This document shows positions 51,172 to 58,525 of a DNA stretch of 64,000 nucleotides, one piece after another; position 1 is the first letter of the stretch; each line of letters starts with the position of its first letter. This DNA comes from Microbacterium aurum (lineage in GTDB: Bacteria; Actinomycetota; Actinomycetes; Actinomycetales; Microbacteriaceae). The notes beneath the pieces are model-generated. The model had not been told where the DNA came from. It searched no databases and saw nothing but the letters and a program-made list of their open reading frames with translations. The position numbers and the translations under genes are program-made. The DNA lies in contig NZ_JAFBCQ010000001.1 in the NCBI RefSeq assembly GCF_016907815.1, positions 1,922,001 to 1,986,000 on the forward strand. The letters run 5' to 3'.

Positions 51172-52438
51172 TGATGGCCGCGAGCGGGATCGCCAGCCAT
51201 GCCGGTCGGTGGCGGGCCTCGTAGATCGCTTCGTAGACCGCCTTGTCGAGTTCCAGCGCGTTGAGGAGTGCACCCGAGGCCGTGACCCCCGACGCATCCC
51301 GGTACCCGCGGAGGAACGACTCTCGCGCCGCATCCGCCCACGCATCGGCGGATTCGCGGGCGTCGGGGGACGCCACCGCGAGGGAGCCGGCGACATAGTC
51401 GAACGAGCGCAGCATGCCCGCGATGTCGCGGAGCGCCAGATCGGGCGCACGACGCTCGTCGATGGGGCGCATGGGCTCGCCCTCGAAGTCCAGCAGCACC
51501 CAGCCGCGACCGGGTACCTGCAGCACCTGGCCGAGATGGTAGTCGCCGTGCACCCGCTGCAGCGCCGGCCACCGTGTGCTCGCGGCGGAGACGTACGTGC
51601 TCTCGATCGCGGTGCGGTGCGGTGCGAGCTGCGGCACCTCGCTGAGGGCGATGGCCAGCCGGCGACGCCAGGCGCCCGTGATGGCCGCCTGCGCGTCCGC
51701 GTCGGCGGCCGGTGCGGGAAAGAGGCGGGCGAGGTCGCGGTGCACCTCGGCCGTGGCACGTCCCAGGCTGTGGGCGTCGGCGGAGAAATCGGCGTGATCG
51801 GCGGCGGCCGTCAAGGCCACACGCCAGGCGTCAGCGACGTCCGGGAAGAACTCCTGGGCGAAGGCCAGCGAGCCCGATTCGCGAGCGCTGATCGGCCCGG
51901 GGGAGGACCATTCGCCGTCGACGCGGCCGATCACACGCGGCACGTGCGGCGAGCCGGCTCCCGCGAGCGCAGTCTGCAGTTCGATGTCGGGGTTGAGTCC
52001 CGCGTGGAGCCGGCGGAACACCTTGCAGATGATCGGGGTGCCGTGCCCGGGGTGGAAGATGATCGACGTGTTGGACTGCTCGCCCGAGAGCACCTCTGCG
52101 CGCGCGACGTCCTGATCCGGGGCGATCGTGCGCCAGAGCGCTCCGGTGTAGGCCGGGTCATGCGGGCCGTCGAGGAGGCGGCGCCCGGCATCGGTCAGTC
52201 CGATGAAGGATGCCGACGTCGCGGCATCCGTCGCCGTCCTGACCACGAGGGGCACCTGATAGACGATGGGCGCCCCTGGCGCGTCATCGGCGACGACGAG
52301 GACGCGCACCTCGGCGCCGGGATCGTCGGACGGCAGCAGCTCGTCGGACAGCACGCGCAGGCGGGGGATGCCGTCGGTGGAGGTGTACCAGCGCTGGCGC
52401 GGCATCCATGCCGTCAGGGCTGCCAGCGTGCTGTTCAT
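51152..52438 (-). CDS. Maltokinase (Mak/Pep2)
   Basis: A 428-residue kinase that phosphorylates maltose to maltose 1-phosphate, the donor for GlgE alpha-glucan synthesis from trehalose. It has the cap domain at the N terminus, ATP-binding Lys in IICKVFRRL, the catalytic loop VHGDYHLGQVL (about 295-305) and the metal-binding Asp in LLDFEGEP (about 314-321). All catalytic residues are intact, unlike the APH-like protein at 24.3 kb. TACTCT ends 6 bases before the ATG. No treS or glgE is adjacent in the window; the cassette may have been split or lie elsewhere. Its stop codon lies in a tandem repeat. Confidence 0.92.
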   Translation of the reverse strand: MNSTLAALTAWMPRQRWYTSTDGIPRLRVLSDELLPSDDPGAEVRVLVVADDAPGAPIVYQVPLVVRTATDAATSASFIGLTDAGRRLLDGPHDPAYTGALWRTIAPDQDVARAEVLSGEQSNTSIIFHPGHGTPIICKVFRRLHAGLNPDIELQTALAGAGSPHVPRVIGRVDGEWSSPGPISARESGSLAFAQEFFPDVADAWRVALTAAADHADFSADAHSLGRATAEVHRDLARLFPAPAADADAQAAITGAWRRRLAIALSEVPQLAPHRTAIESTYVSAASTRWPALQRVHGDYHLGQVLQVPGRGWVLLDFEGEPMRPIDERRAPDLALRDIAGMLRSFDYVAGSLAVASPDARESADAWADAARESFLRGYRDASGVTASGALLNALELDKAVYEAIYEARHRPAWLAIPLAAITRLVAR

Positions 52439-52538
52439 GGATCGAGAGTAGTCAGCGGTGCGCAGACGTGTCGAGCGTGGCGCGGAGCGCCGTGAGGGGA
52501 GGGTGAGCCGGCGCCGCGCCCGGCGTGTCCGGAGGCCC

Positions 52539-52763
52539 TTACGCGGCCGGCGAGAACATCGCCGCGATCGCCGCGATGGCCGAGGCGAGAGCGATGGTCA
52601 GGGCCAGCGCGATGAGGACCGCGTGCACGATGAGGAACCGGGTCGGCTTGCCGTCCGCCCCGCGAGCGCGGGGGTCTTTCGCGACGCGGGTGTAGAAGCG
52701 CGGCCAGACCACGACGTTGAAGACGGCGTTGACGAGCAGCAGGGCAATGAGGACGGCAGTCAC
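52539..52763 (-). CDS. SCO4848-family small membrane protein
   Basis: A 74-residue protein with two membrane helices (VLIALLLVNAVFNVVVWPRFY and FLIVHAVLIALALTIALASAIAAIAAMF) joined by a charged loop containing DPRARGADGKPTRF. The WPRFY and FLIVHAVLI elements match the actinobacterial SCO4848 family of unknown function. The GTG start overlaps the stop of the upstream DUF4192 gene (GTGA), so it is the second gene of that operon. Confidence 0.85.
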   Translation of the reverse strand: MTAVLIALLLVNAVFNVVVWPRFYTRVAKDPRARGADGKPTRFLIVHAVLIALALTIALASAIAAIAAMFSPAA

Positions 52764-53995
52764 TCCCCGAGCCTACCGAGCGCGCCGACCAGCGCATCGC
52801 GGCGTGCCGCGCGGGCCGCGGCGCGACGGCCCTTGCGGTTCTGCGGCGGGCGGCGGTCGAAGATCCAGGCGGGGTAGGTGGAGTGCAGGACTGCGGCGTA
52901 AACGGGGGCCAGGGAGTTGGCGGGGTCGATGCGAGCGGCTTCGCGGACGAGCGTGTCGGCCGCCGAAGCGATGCCCACCGCCCAGCGCACCCAGGCGAGG
53001 GCGCACATGGCCCAGGAGCGCTCGGGGAGTCCGCAGTGGACGACGGCCCGGCCGAGCAGGAGCGCGCCCCGGTGCAGGCGGTCGGGGTCCGGGATCGTCG
53101 GTGTGTCGCCGACCAGCATGCGCGCTCTGCGGAGTTCGTCAGCCGGCATCCGTCCGCTCTCCATGTCTTCGCGGCGGATCTCGAAGGGCTGCACTCCGGC
53201 TTCGGCCGCGCGTTGCCGTGTCGCGAGCGTCACCTGCCACGATGCATCGGCGACTGCCCGACCGAAGGCGATCTGCAGCACCGTGCGATCGACGTCGCCC
53301 TCCGTGAGCATCGTCGACAGCAGGCGGGCGAGGCTCAGCGGTCCGACGGTGTCGGGGTCGCGGGCGAGCAGGTCTTCGAGCAGGTCGATCGGATCGGGCG
53401 GTGCGCACCGGCGCACGACGCCGAAGGCGTCGCATTCGCCGTCGTCGACGAAGCGATCGAGCAGGGCGAGGTCGACGTGCTCGGCCAACTCGGCATCGCG
53501 GGCGGGGAGTCGCTCGGGCGCGGGGCGATGGTGGAGCTCGGCCGGGATCGCGGCGCGCGCGGCGTCGAGCTCGGCGAGGTCGCGCTCGCCCGCCTGCTCG
53601 AAGTACCCGCACCAGGCGTCGTCTGCCACGATGGCGGCGTCCTTGGTGCCGTAGCCGGCATCGGCGAGGCGTTCCATGAGGCCGGCGAGCAGTTCGATGA
53701 GCGGGTGCTCGGCGATCACGAACGGATCATCGGTGTAGGCGACCAGCGTGACGCCGTCGCAGTCGAGGCGGGCGAGGGTCGAGATCAGGTTGGGGGCCAG
53801 CCTCGCGACGACGGAGGGCACTTCGTCGACATCGCGCAGCGGGGGGAACGCGGTGCGGAAAGCGCCGCTGCTGCGTTTGTCCCAGAACGGCAGTACCGCG
53901 AGGCACGCCCGCAGCTCCAGCCCGCAGGACACTTCGGTGAGGGCGACGATCTCAGCGGTCGTGACGGCTTTGATGATGGTGGTCGGTTCATCCAT
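52760..53995 (-). CDS. DUF4192 domain-containing protein
   Basis: A 411-residue soluble protein of the DUF4192 family common in actinobacteria. Recognisable stretches include LLAYTDD-like VTLVAYTDDPFVIAEH, IVADDAWCGYF and, in the C-terminal half, a helical region ending at PVYAAVLHSTYPAW, followed by a basic tail (RRPPQNRKGRRAAARAARR) that may bind nucleic acid. No catalytic motif is evident and the function is unknown. GACCAT ends 6 bases before the ATG, consistent with a leaderless start. Upstream is a 312-base repeat-bearing gap. Confidence 0.85.
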   Translation of the reverse strand: MDEPTTIIKAVTTAEIVALTEVSCGLELRACLAVLPFWDKRSSGAFRTAFPPLRDVDEVPSVVARLAPNLISTLARLDCDGVTLVAYTDDPFVIAEHPLIELLAGLMERLADAGYGTKDAAIVADDAWCGYFEQAGERDLAELDAARAAIPAELHHRPAPERLPARDAELAEHVDLALLDRFVDDGECDAFGVVRRCAPPDPIDLLEDLLARDPDTVGPLSLARLLSTMLTEGDVDRTVLQIAFGRAVADASWQVTLATRQRAAEAGVQPFEIRREDMESGRMPADELRRARMLVGDTPTIPDPDRLHRGALLLGRAVVHCGLPERSWAMCALAWVRWAVGIASAADTLVREAARIDPANSLAPVYAAVLHSTYPAWIFDRRPPQNRKGRRAAARAARRDALVGALGRLGE

Positions 53996-54123
53996 GCGGC
54001 CATGGTCGCGCCGACGCCGCGCGCGTGGGAGCCGACCATGGCGAACGGGGGATAACTCCCGGAAGTGCCCGCCTGTGGAGAGGGCGAAGAGAGTCGGACG
54101 CCGGCGATCGCGTCGCGCTTCCC

Positions 54124-54299
54124 CCGGTGATCGAGTGCCCGCGCGGCGCTGCGCCGGTGATCGGGTGCGCGCGTGGGGTGGCTGCTGCTTCCGGTGATCG
54201 GGTGCGCGCGTGGGGTGGCTGCTGCTTCCGGTGATCGGGTGCGCGCGTGGGGCTGCTTCCGCCTCCGGTGATCGAGTGCCCGCGAGGGACGAGCGGGCG
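54124..54299. repeat. 37-bp tandem repeat downstream of the HNH endonuclease gene
   Basis: The motif CCGGTGATCGGGTGCGCGCG (or GATCGAGTGCCCGCG) begins at 54124, 54154, 54191, 54228 and 54265, with spacings of 30, 37, 37 and 37 bases. The units at 54154 and 54191 are identical over 37 bases; the outer ones diverge. The array fills most of the 312-base gap between DUF4192 (start 53995) and the endonuclease (stop 54308). I see no gene in this gap. Confidence 0.88.
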
Positions 54300-54307
54300 T
54301 ACCGAGA

Positions 54308-55747
54308 TCAGGTCTTCAGGATGGTGCGGTGGAGTCTGGTGGGTGAGGTGGTGGCGGGTCGCCACTGGTGGTCGGTGCCCCACCAGCCGGGTGCTTTGAC
54401 TTCGGGGATGCCGTGGTTCATGCGGATCTGCCAGCCGATGCGGTCGAGGAATCGGTGGTGGTACCAGCAGAGAAGGACGCCGTTGTCGGTGTGGGTGGGA
54501 CCGCCCGCGGCGTGTTCGGTGACGTGATGGATTTCGCACCAGGATGCGGGGACGGTGCAGCCCGGGATGATGCAGCCGCCGTCTCGGAGGGTGATTGCGC
54601 GGCGTTGGTAGCGGTTGAAGACGCGGTCGCGAGTGTCGATGCGGATGATGCGGCCGTCGTCGCGGCTGGTGACGCGTTGGATGGTGCCGGCGCAGGCGAC
54701 GTGGCGGGCGAGGTCCACGGTGACGGGTTGGCCACACCCTTGTACGTGCGCGTAGCCGCGGCCGGTGTCGAGGTCTTCTGCGGTGACGGAGACGACCAGG
54801 GTGGGGGCGTGTCCGCCGATGGTGGGCAGCAGCCCACTGGACGCAGCGGCGGTGAGGGCGGCGGCGAGGGCGTCGTGTTGTTTCTGGGCGCGGGTGCGGG
54901 TGTCTTCGGCGGTGAGGAAAGGTTCCCCGTCCTCATACGTTGCGGTCGGGTCGTCGAAGGTGACTTTGGGAGCGAGGTGCGCGTCGAAGATGGTCTGCAG
55001 TTGCGCGGCGACTTCGGGAAGCAGGGTGCCGCGGAGGGGGACGCCGGTTGGGGTTGCGGTGCCGAGGGTGATCCCGCGGGCGCGCAGCGCTGCGCGTTCG
55101 CGGGGTTCGGCGCCGTCGGGGTCGAGCGCGAGCGCCCACGCCTGCGCGTGCACCCGCAGAATCCCCGCGGATGCCGGCGGTGCCCCATCGGCGCCGGTGC
55201 CGCGGGCTTCGGCGACGACGACGGCTTCGGCGTCCCGCCGCGCGGCAGGCGCGATCCGCGGGGACGACGCCTGCAGCGGATCGGCGATCGCGAGGATTCC
55301 GTCGACGCCGACCACCCCGTCGAGCATCGCCTCGCGGACGTCGGGGAACGGCGGGGCGAGGATCTCCCCGGTCGTGGTGGACACGTCGGGGCGGACCGCG
55401 CGGGCGGCGCGGTGCAGGCGAGCTGCCGTGCGTGAGTCGACGCGGGTGAGGGTCTCGACCAGTTCGGTCACGCTCGCGCACCCCAGGTGCGTGGTCATGA
55501 AGTCGTCCCGATACCCGTGCTCGGAGCGGCGGGACACTTCACCGACCGCGTCGACCAGCAGGGCCTCCGTCAGACGGGACAACTCCCCGATCGCGGATAG
55601 GTGTCGGGCGAGTTCGTGCTCCGTCGCCCGTTCCAGCATCCGCCCGTCCGCGCACTCCCGCACCAGCTGGGATGCCTGCGCGAGCAGGTCATCCAGCGGG
55701 GCGGTGAGGAGGTCCATACCCTCCATTGTGGTCGGGGCCACCGACAT
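54308..55747 (-). CDS. HNH endonuclease with DUF222 domain (13E12 repeat-family type)
   Basis: A 479-residue protein: DUF222 helical domain (about 20-330) followed by an HNH nuclease site (about 385-430), with GGCIIPGCTVPASWCEIHHV, HTDNG and CWYHHR giving the zinc cysteines and the catalytic His-Asn-His. Such proteins occur in multiple copies in actinobacterial genomes and are suspected to be mobile or homing-type, though no flanking terminal repeats are visible. GAT/GAC use and many TTC/TCG codons resemble the neighbours, except for more G/T-ending codons near the 3' end. Start is uncertain (ATG 55747, 55726 or 55717). Repeats flank both ends. Confidence 0.87.
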   Translation of the reverse strand: MSVAPTTMEGMDLLTAPLDDLLAQASQLVRECADGRMLERATEHELARHLSAIGELSRLTEALLVDAVGEVSRRSEHGYRDDFMTTHLGCASVTELVETLTRVDSRTAARLHRAARAVRPDVSTTTGEILAPPFPDVREAMLDGVVGVDGILAIADPLQASSPRIAPAARRDAEAVVVAEARGTGADGAPPASAGILRVHAQAWALALDPDGAEPRERAALRARGITLGTATPTGVPLRGTLLPEVAAQLQTIFDAHLAPKVTFDDPTATYEDGEPFLTAEDTRTRAQKQHDALAAALTAAASSGLLPTIGGHAPTLVVSVTAEDLDTGRGYAHVQGCGQPVTVDLARHVACAGTIQRVTSRDDGRIIRIDTRDRVFNRYQRRAITLRDGGCIIPGCTVPASWCEIHHVTEHAAGGPTHTDNGVLLCWYHHRFLDRIGWQIRMNHGIPEVKAPGWWGTDHQWRPATTSPTRLHRTILKT

Positions 55748-55834
55748 TCACCGGCCGGAAAACCCCCGATCGAACCTGAGAAACCAGACTCCTTCATGAG
55801 AGTTCTCTCATGGGACGGTAGGGGCGTTTCGTCT

Positions 55835-55962
55835 CGTCGCTGGCGCTCCTCGCGGGGCGACCGGGGGTCGGGCGAGCCGGCTACGGTCGGCTCGTCGCTG
55901 GCGCTCCTCGCGGGGCGACCGGGGTGGGGCGCGGACGTCGCTGGCGCTCCTCGCGGGGCGAC
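55835..55962. repeat. Three exact copies of a 27-bp dispersed repeat
   Basis: Copies at 55835-55861, 55893-55919 and 55936-55962 are identical (beginning CGTCGCTGGCGCTCC and ending CGCGGGGCGAC) with GTCGC/GCGAC ends that can pair. The first is preceded by GGGGCGTTTCGTCT. From memory, similar GTTTCGTCTCG...CGACC elements are common between genes in Microbacteriaceae and look like REP-type elements; a genome search would confirm. The 224-base gap holds no gene. Confidence 0.8.
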
Positions 55963-55971
55963 GGGGAAAGA

Positions 55972-56196
55972 TCAGGGGCGGGGCGCGTCGGAATCCGGAT
56001 CTGCCGCGGCATCCTGCTCGGCCTCTTCGACGAGGACCTCGATGGGAACCGAGAAGGCGACGCCGGCGGCGCCGAGCACGCCGATGTCATCGACGGCAGG
56101 AGGCAGAACCTCCGTGAGCTCGCGCGGTTCCCACGGCTCGGCGGGAAGCCCGGCCCACTCGGTCGGCTCCTCGGGGCGGCTCTGGAAGATTCCCAT
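55972..56196 (-). CDS. Hypothetical protein, small and acidic
   Basis: A 74-residue acidic protein beginning MGIFQSRPEEPTEWAGLPAE and ending EEAEQDAAADPDSDAPRP. It has no membrane segment and no family I can name. The ATG at 56196 is preferred over the frame's upstream extension to 56319 because CACAAT ends 6 bases before it and because the extension overlaps the next gene. A Trp/Pro-rich N terminus and short length suggest a structural or accessory protein. Codon bias supports it as coding. Confidence 0.62.
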   Translation of the reverse strand: MGIFQSRPEEPTEWAGLPAEPWEPRELTEVLPPAVDDIGVLGAAGVAFSVPIEVLVEEAEQDAAADPDSDAPRP

Positions 56197-56222
56197 ACGC
56201 CTATTGTGCGCCTTCCGCGTGA

Positions 56223-56507
56223 TCACAGGACGAAGCGCCAGCAGTACTCCTCGTCGGTTCGCCAGCGATACCAGGCGACGGTCACGACCAGGGAGTCGGG
56301 GTCGGTGCCGCACAGGCACAGTGCGACATCCTCGCCGGGCAGCACCTGCCCGAGGTGCTCGGAGACCCCATCGGAGCGGAACACACGGACGAAATCCGCC
56401 GGTTCGGCGCTCGTGTTCGTGACGGTGGGGTGCCGATCCTCCGCGCGGTGCACGGACCAGGGAACGCGGTACGGGCGGGGTCTTCCGGTGTCGAGGGCTC
56501 TCAGCAT
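56223..56507 (-). CDS. Hypothetical protein
   Basis: A 94-residue protein beginning MLRALDTGRPRPYRVPWSVH with a mostly beta-strand pattern (TVTNTSAEPADFVRVFRS; DSLVVTVAWYRW) and a CLCG motif near residue 66. The pattern is compatible with a small immunoglobulin-like beta sandwich, but I recognise no family. The ATG at 56507 is supported by TACCGT ending 7 bases upstream; the longer frame to 56711 runs into the EcsC-like gene. Likely in the same direction and possibly co-regulated with the small acidic gene downstream. Confidence 0.62.
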   Translation of the reverse strand: MLRALDTGRPRPYRVPWSVHRAEDRHPTVTNTSAEPADFVRVFRSDGVSEHLGQVLPGEDVALCLCGTDPDSLVVTVAWYRWRTDEEYCWRFVL

Positions 56508-56619
56508 GCCCGCGACGGTAGGAGCCGCCACCGACCCGCCACGGCCGGAATCCGGTGGCCGAGCGCCGATCTGTGGAAACTCCGTGGACGAGCGTGTCTG
56601 GGGAGAGACCGGTGCCGTG

Positions 56620-57555
56620 TCAGTCGGCGAGGAGAGCCGCGCCGTCGCCGTCCTCGTCATTGCCGCGGCGCCGTTTCGGTGTCGCTTTCGCGACCGCGGT
56701 GCCCACGGCATCCGTCACTCGTCGCGAGCCCGCCGTCATGGCTGCGCCGGCGCGACGGAGGCGGCCCGCGGCCGCGGTCTCCAGGCGCGTGGCGCCCGGG
56801 CGAGGCTCGAGCTCGGCCGGGTACTGCACGGGCGGGACGCCGAACGCGCGGCGCGAGCCGATCACGACCCGTCGGCCGAGAAGATGATTGCCAGTCCCGC
56901 CCACGGCGGCGCCGATGCCGAACGGCAGCGCCTTGCCGATGATCGACGCGCCACCCTTCGCAGCGAACTGGTGGACGAAGGTCGTCTTCAGTCGATCGAC
57001 GAGCGGGCCGACTGCGGCGCGGGGGAGCGACTTGGTGATGAGCTCGCCCCAGTACCGGTCGCGGCTGACGCCCTTGCCGGCCAGCTGCCGACCGAGCTGC
57101 GCAACCAGGTCGACACCCTCCTTGCCGAGCATGAGCGTCAGCACGAGCGCCCGCGCCCGGTCGGGATTGTCCACCCGGATGCCGTGCAACTCGGCGAGGG
57201 ACTGCGCGAACAGGGCGGTGGCGTCGAGGAAGCCGACGGTCTCGACACCCGACAGGGCGAGCGTGACGCCGGTGCCGATGCCCGGGACGACGGCTGTCGC
57301 CCCGACGGCTGCGCCGCCGGTCGTGACGGCGGCGAGATACCGGCGTTCGAGCATCCGGACGATCTCGGCGGTCGTCGCATCGGGGTGGCGTAGGCGGATG
57401 CTGCGCAGATGCGCGATCACGACCGGGCGCTGCACCTGCAGCACGCGGTCGAGCGCGCGGATCGTGCGGGGATGCTCAGTCGACCCCTCGGGCGGCAGAC
57501 CGCCATCCCACGGGGAATCGTCGGGCAGCGAGTGGATGCGGTGGACCTTGGCCAT
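56620..57555 (-). CDS. EcsC-like hypothetical protein
   Basis: A 311-residue protein with hydrophobic Gly/Ala-rich segments (TTGGAAVGATAVVPGIGTGVTLALSGVET, shown here in parts about 77-104; KALPFGIGAAVGGTGNHLLGR about 208-228) that resemble the EcsC family, whose biochemical role is unknown. The C terminus is basic then acidic (KRRRGNDEDGDG). The ATG at 57555 has TAGGAT nine bases upstream, slightly longer than usual here. No catalytic residues are evident. Confidence 0.6.
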   Translation of the reverse strand: MAKVHRIHSLPDDSPWDGGLPPEGSTEHPRTIRALDRVLQVQRPVVIAHLRSIRLRHPDATTAEIVRMLERRYLAAVTTGGAAVGATAVVPGIGTGVTLALSGVETVGFLDATALFAQSLAELHGIRVDNPDRARALVLTLMLGKEGVDLVAQLGRQLAGKGVSRDRYWGELITKSLPRAAVGPLVDRLKTTFVHQFAAKGGASIIGKALPFGIGAAVGGTGNHLLGRRVVIGSRRAFGVPPVQYPAELEPRPGATRLETAAAGRLRRAGAAMTAGSRRVTDAVGTAVAKATPKRRRGNDEDGDGAALLAD

Positions 57556-57638
57556 ATCGGCTCGATCCTAAGCAGGCCCGCTGAGCGAGCGCTGTAGGAC
57601 CCGAGGCCCGGTGCGCCGGGCGCGAGGGCCGGTGCGCG

Positions 57639-58331
57639 TCAGACGAACTGGTTCGCGCGCTCGAGGTCTTCGGCGAAGTCCACCTCGACGGCGTAGAGGT
57701 CGGAGATGTCCAGCGGCTCCAGCAGCAGGCCGTTCTCGACGATTGCGAGCTCGAGGCCGCGCTCGAAGTAGTCCTGGTCGTCGACCCGCCCGAGCTGCGC
57801 GATGAGCGCACGCTTGTCGCGGCTGGAGATGTAGTTGATGCCGACGGCCTCGCCGATGCCGCCCTTGACCGTCTTCGACAGCTCCTTGATGTAGCCCTCG
57901 GCATCCACCGTGTACTTGACCTCTTCGTCGCTCACCTTCGCGGTGTTCACGGTGACGAACGACTGGTCGCGCTCGATCAGCTCGATCGCGCGTCCCAGGA
58001 CCCGCGGGTCGAACACGACGTCGCCGTTCATCCACAGCACGCCGCCCTTGCCCGTCGCCTTGAGGGCGCGCAGCAGGCTCTTGGAGGTGTTCGTCTGGTC
58101 GTAGCGCTCGTTGTATACGTACTCGACGTGCGGGAACGCGTCGACGATGGTCTCGGCGCGGTAGCCGACGACGGTGGTGATGCGGGCGTTCCGGCCGAAC
58201 GCGGCGCGGATGTTGTCGTGCTGCTGACCCATGATCGTGCGCCCGTCGCTGAGCTCGGTGAGGGGCTTGGGCAGGCTGCGCCCGAGCCGCGAGCCCATGC
58301 CGGCGGCGAGGATGACGGTCTGAAGGGTCAA
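57639..58331 (-). CDS. LicC-like nucleotidyltransferase (phosphocholine/sugar-phosphate cytidylyltransferase family)
   Basis: A 230-residue nucleotidyltransferase fold. The nucleotide-binding signature is VILAAGMGSRLGRSLPKPL (about 6-24), with NGDVVFDP holding the metal Asp, and the closing DISDLYAVEVDFAEDLERA. The family makes CDP-choline or NDP-sugars, precursors for decorated surface polymers, which fits the glycerophosphotransferase-family genes at 46-51 kb. I assign an unusual TTG start at 58331 because AGGAG lies 6 bases upstream and the N terminus then becomes MTLQTVILAAG; the frame to 58379 crosses this ribosome binding site. Confidence 0.82.
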   Translation of the reverse strand: MTLQTVILAAGMGSRLGRSLPKPLTELSDGRTIMGQQHDNIRAAFGRNARITTVVGYRAETIVDAFPHVEYVYNERYDQTNTSKSLLRALKATGKGGVLWMNGDVVFDPRVLGRAIELIERDQSFVTVNTAKVSDEEVKYTVDAEGYIKELSKTVKGGIGEAVGINYISSRDKRALIAQLGRVDDQDYFERGLELAIVENGLLLEPLDISDLYAVEVDFAEDLERANQFV

Positions 58332-58385
58332 GAGGTGCTCCTGGGGAAGGTGTTCACTGTCAGTTCGACGTGCGGACACTCCTTC

Positions 58386-58412
58386 GTGCCGTCGCTATGG
58401 TAGCGAAGGCAC
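58386..58412. promoter_or_regulatory. Palindrome over the putative promoter of the LicC-like gene
   Basis: A 12-base-armed palindrome with one mismatch pair (GTGCCGTCGCTA-TGG-TAGCGAAGGCAC) is centred on TACCAT (minus strand 58402-58397), a -10-like hexamer about 66 bases before the TTG start. It looks like an operator overlapping a promoter, or a leader hairpin. The 194-base gap up to the ABC gene holds no gene. Confidence 0.5.
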
Positions 58413-58525
58413 CTGAGAAGGCGCAGGAAGGCCCTGGTCCGTTGTCGATTCGTGACAATCGGAGTACGCTCACACCCTCCGAAAGACGATATCTGGACGT
58501 CGGGGCGGCTTGCTAGGTTTGACGG

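Noticed and set aside
50772..51224. Coding frames through the 21-bp repeat giving heptad peptides (RVTSRAQ and others)
   Set aside because: They continue from shadows of the neighbouring genes; repeat periodicity of 21 keeps any frame open and explains them.
54025..54300. Small ORFs across the 37-bp repeats
   Set aside because: Low-complexity translation, no ribosome binding site or promoter-like box, and no codon bias distinct from the repeat itself.
54308..55747. Prophage or transposon
   Set aside because: The DUF222-HNH gene stands alone: no integrase, transposase, terminal inverted repeats or target duplication visible.
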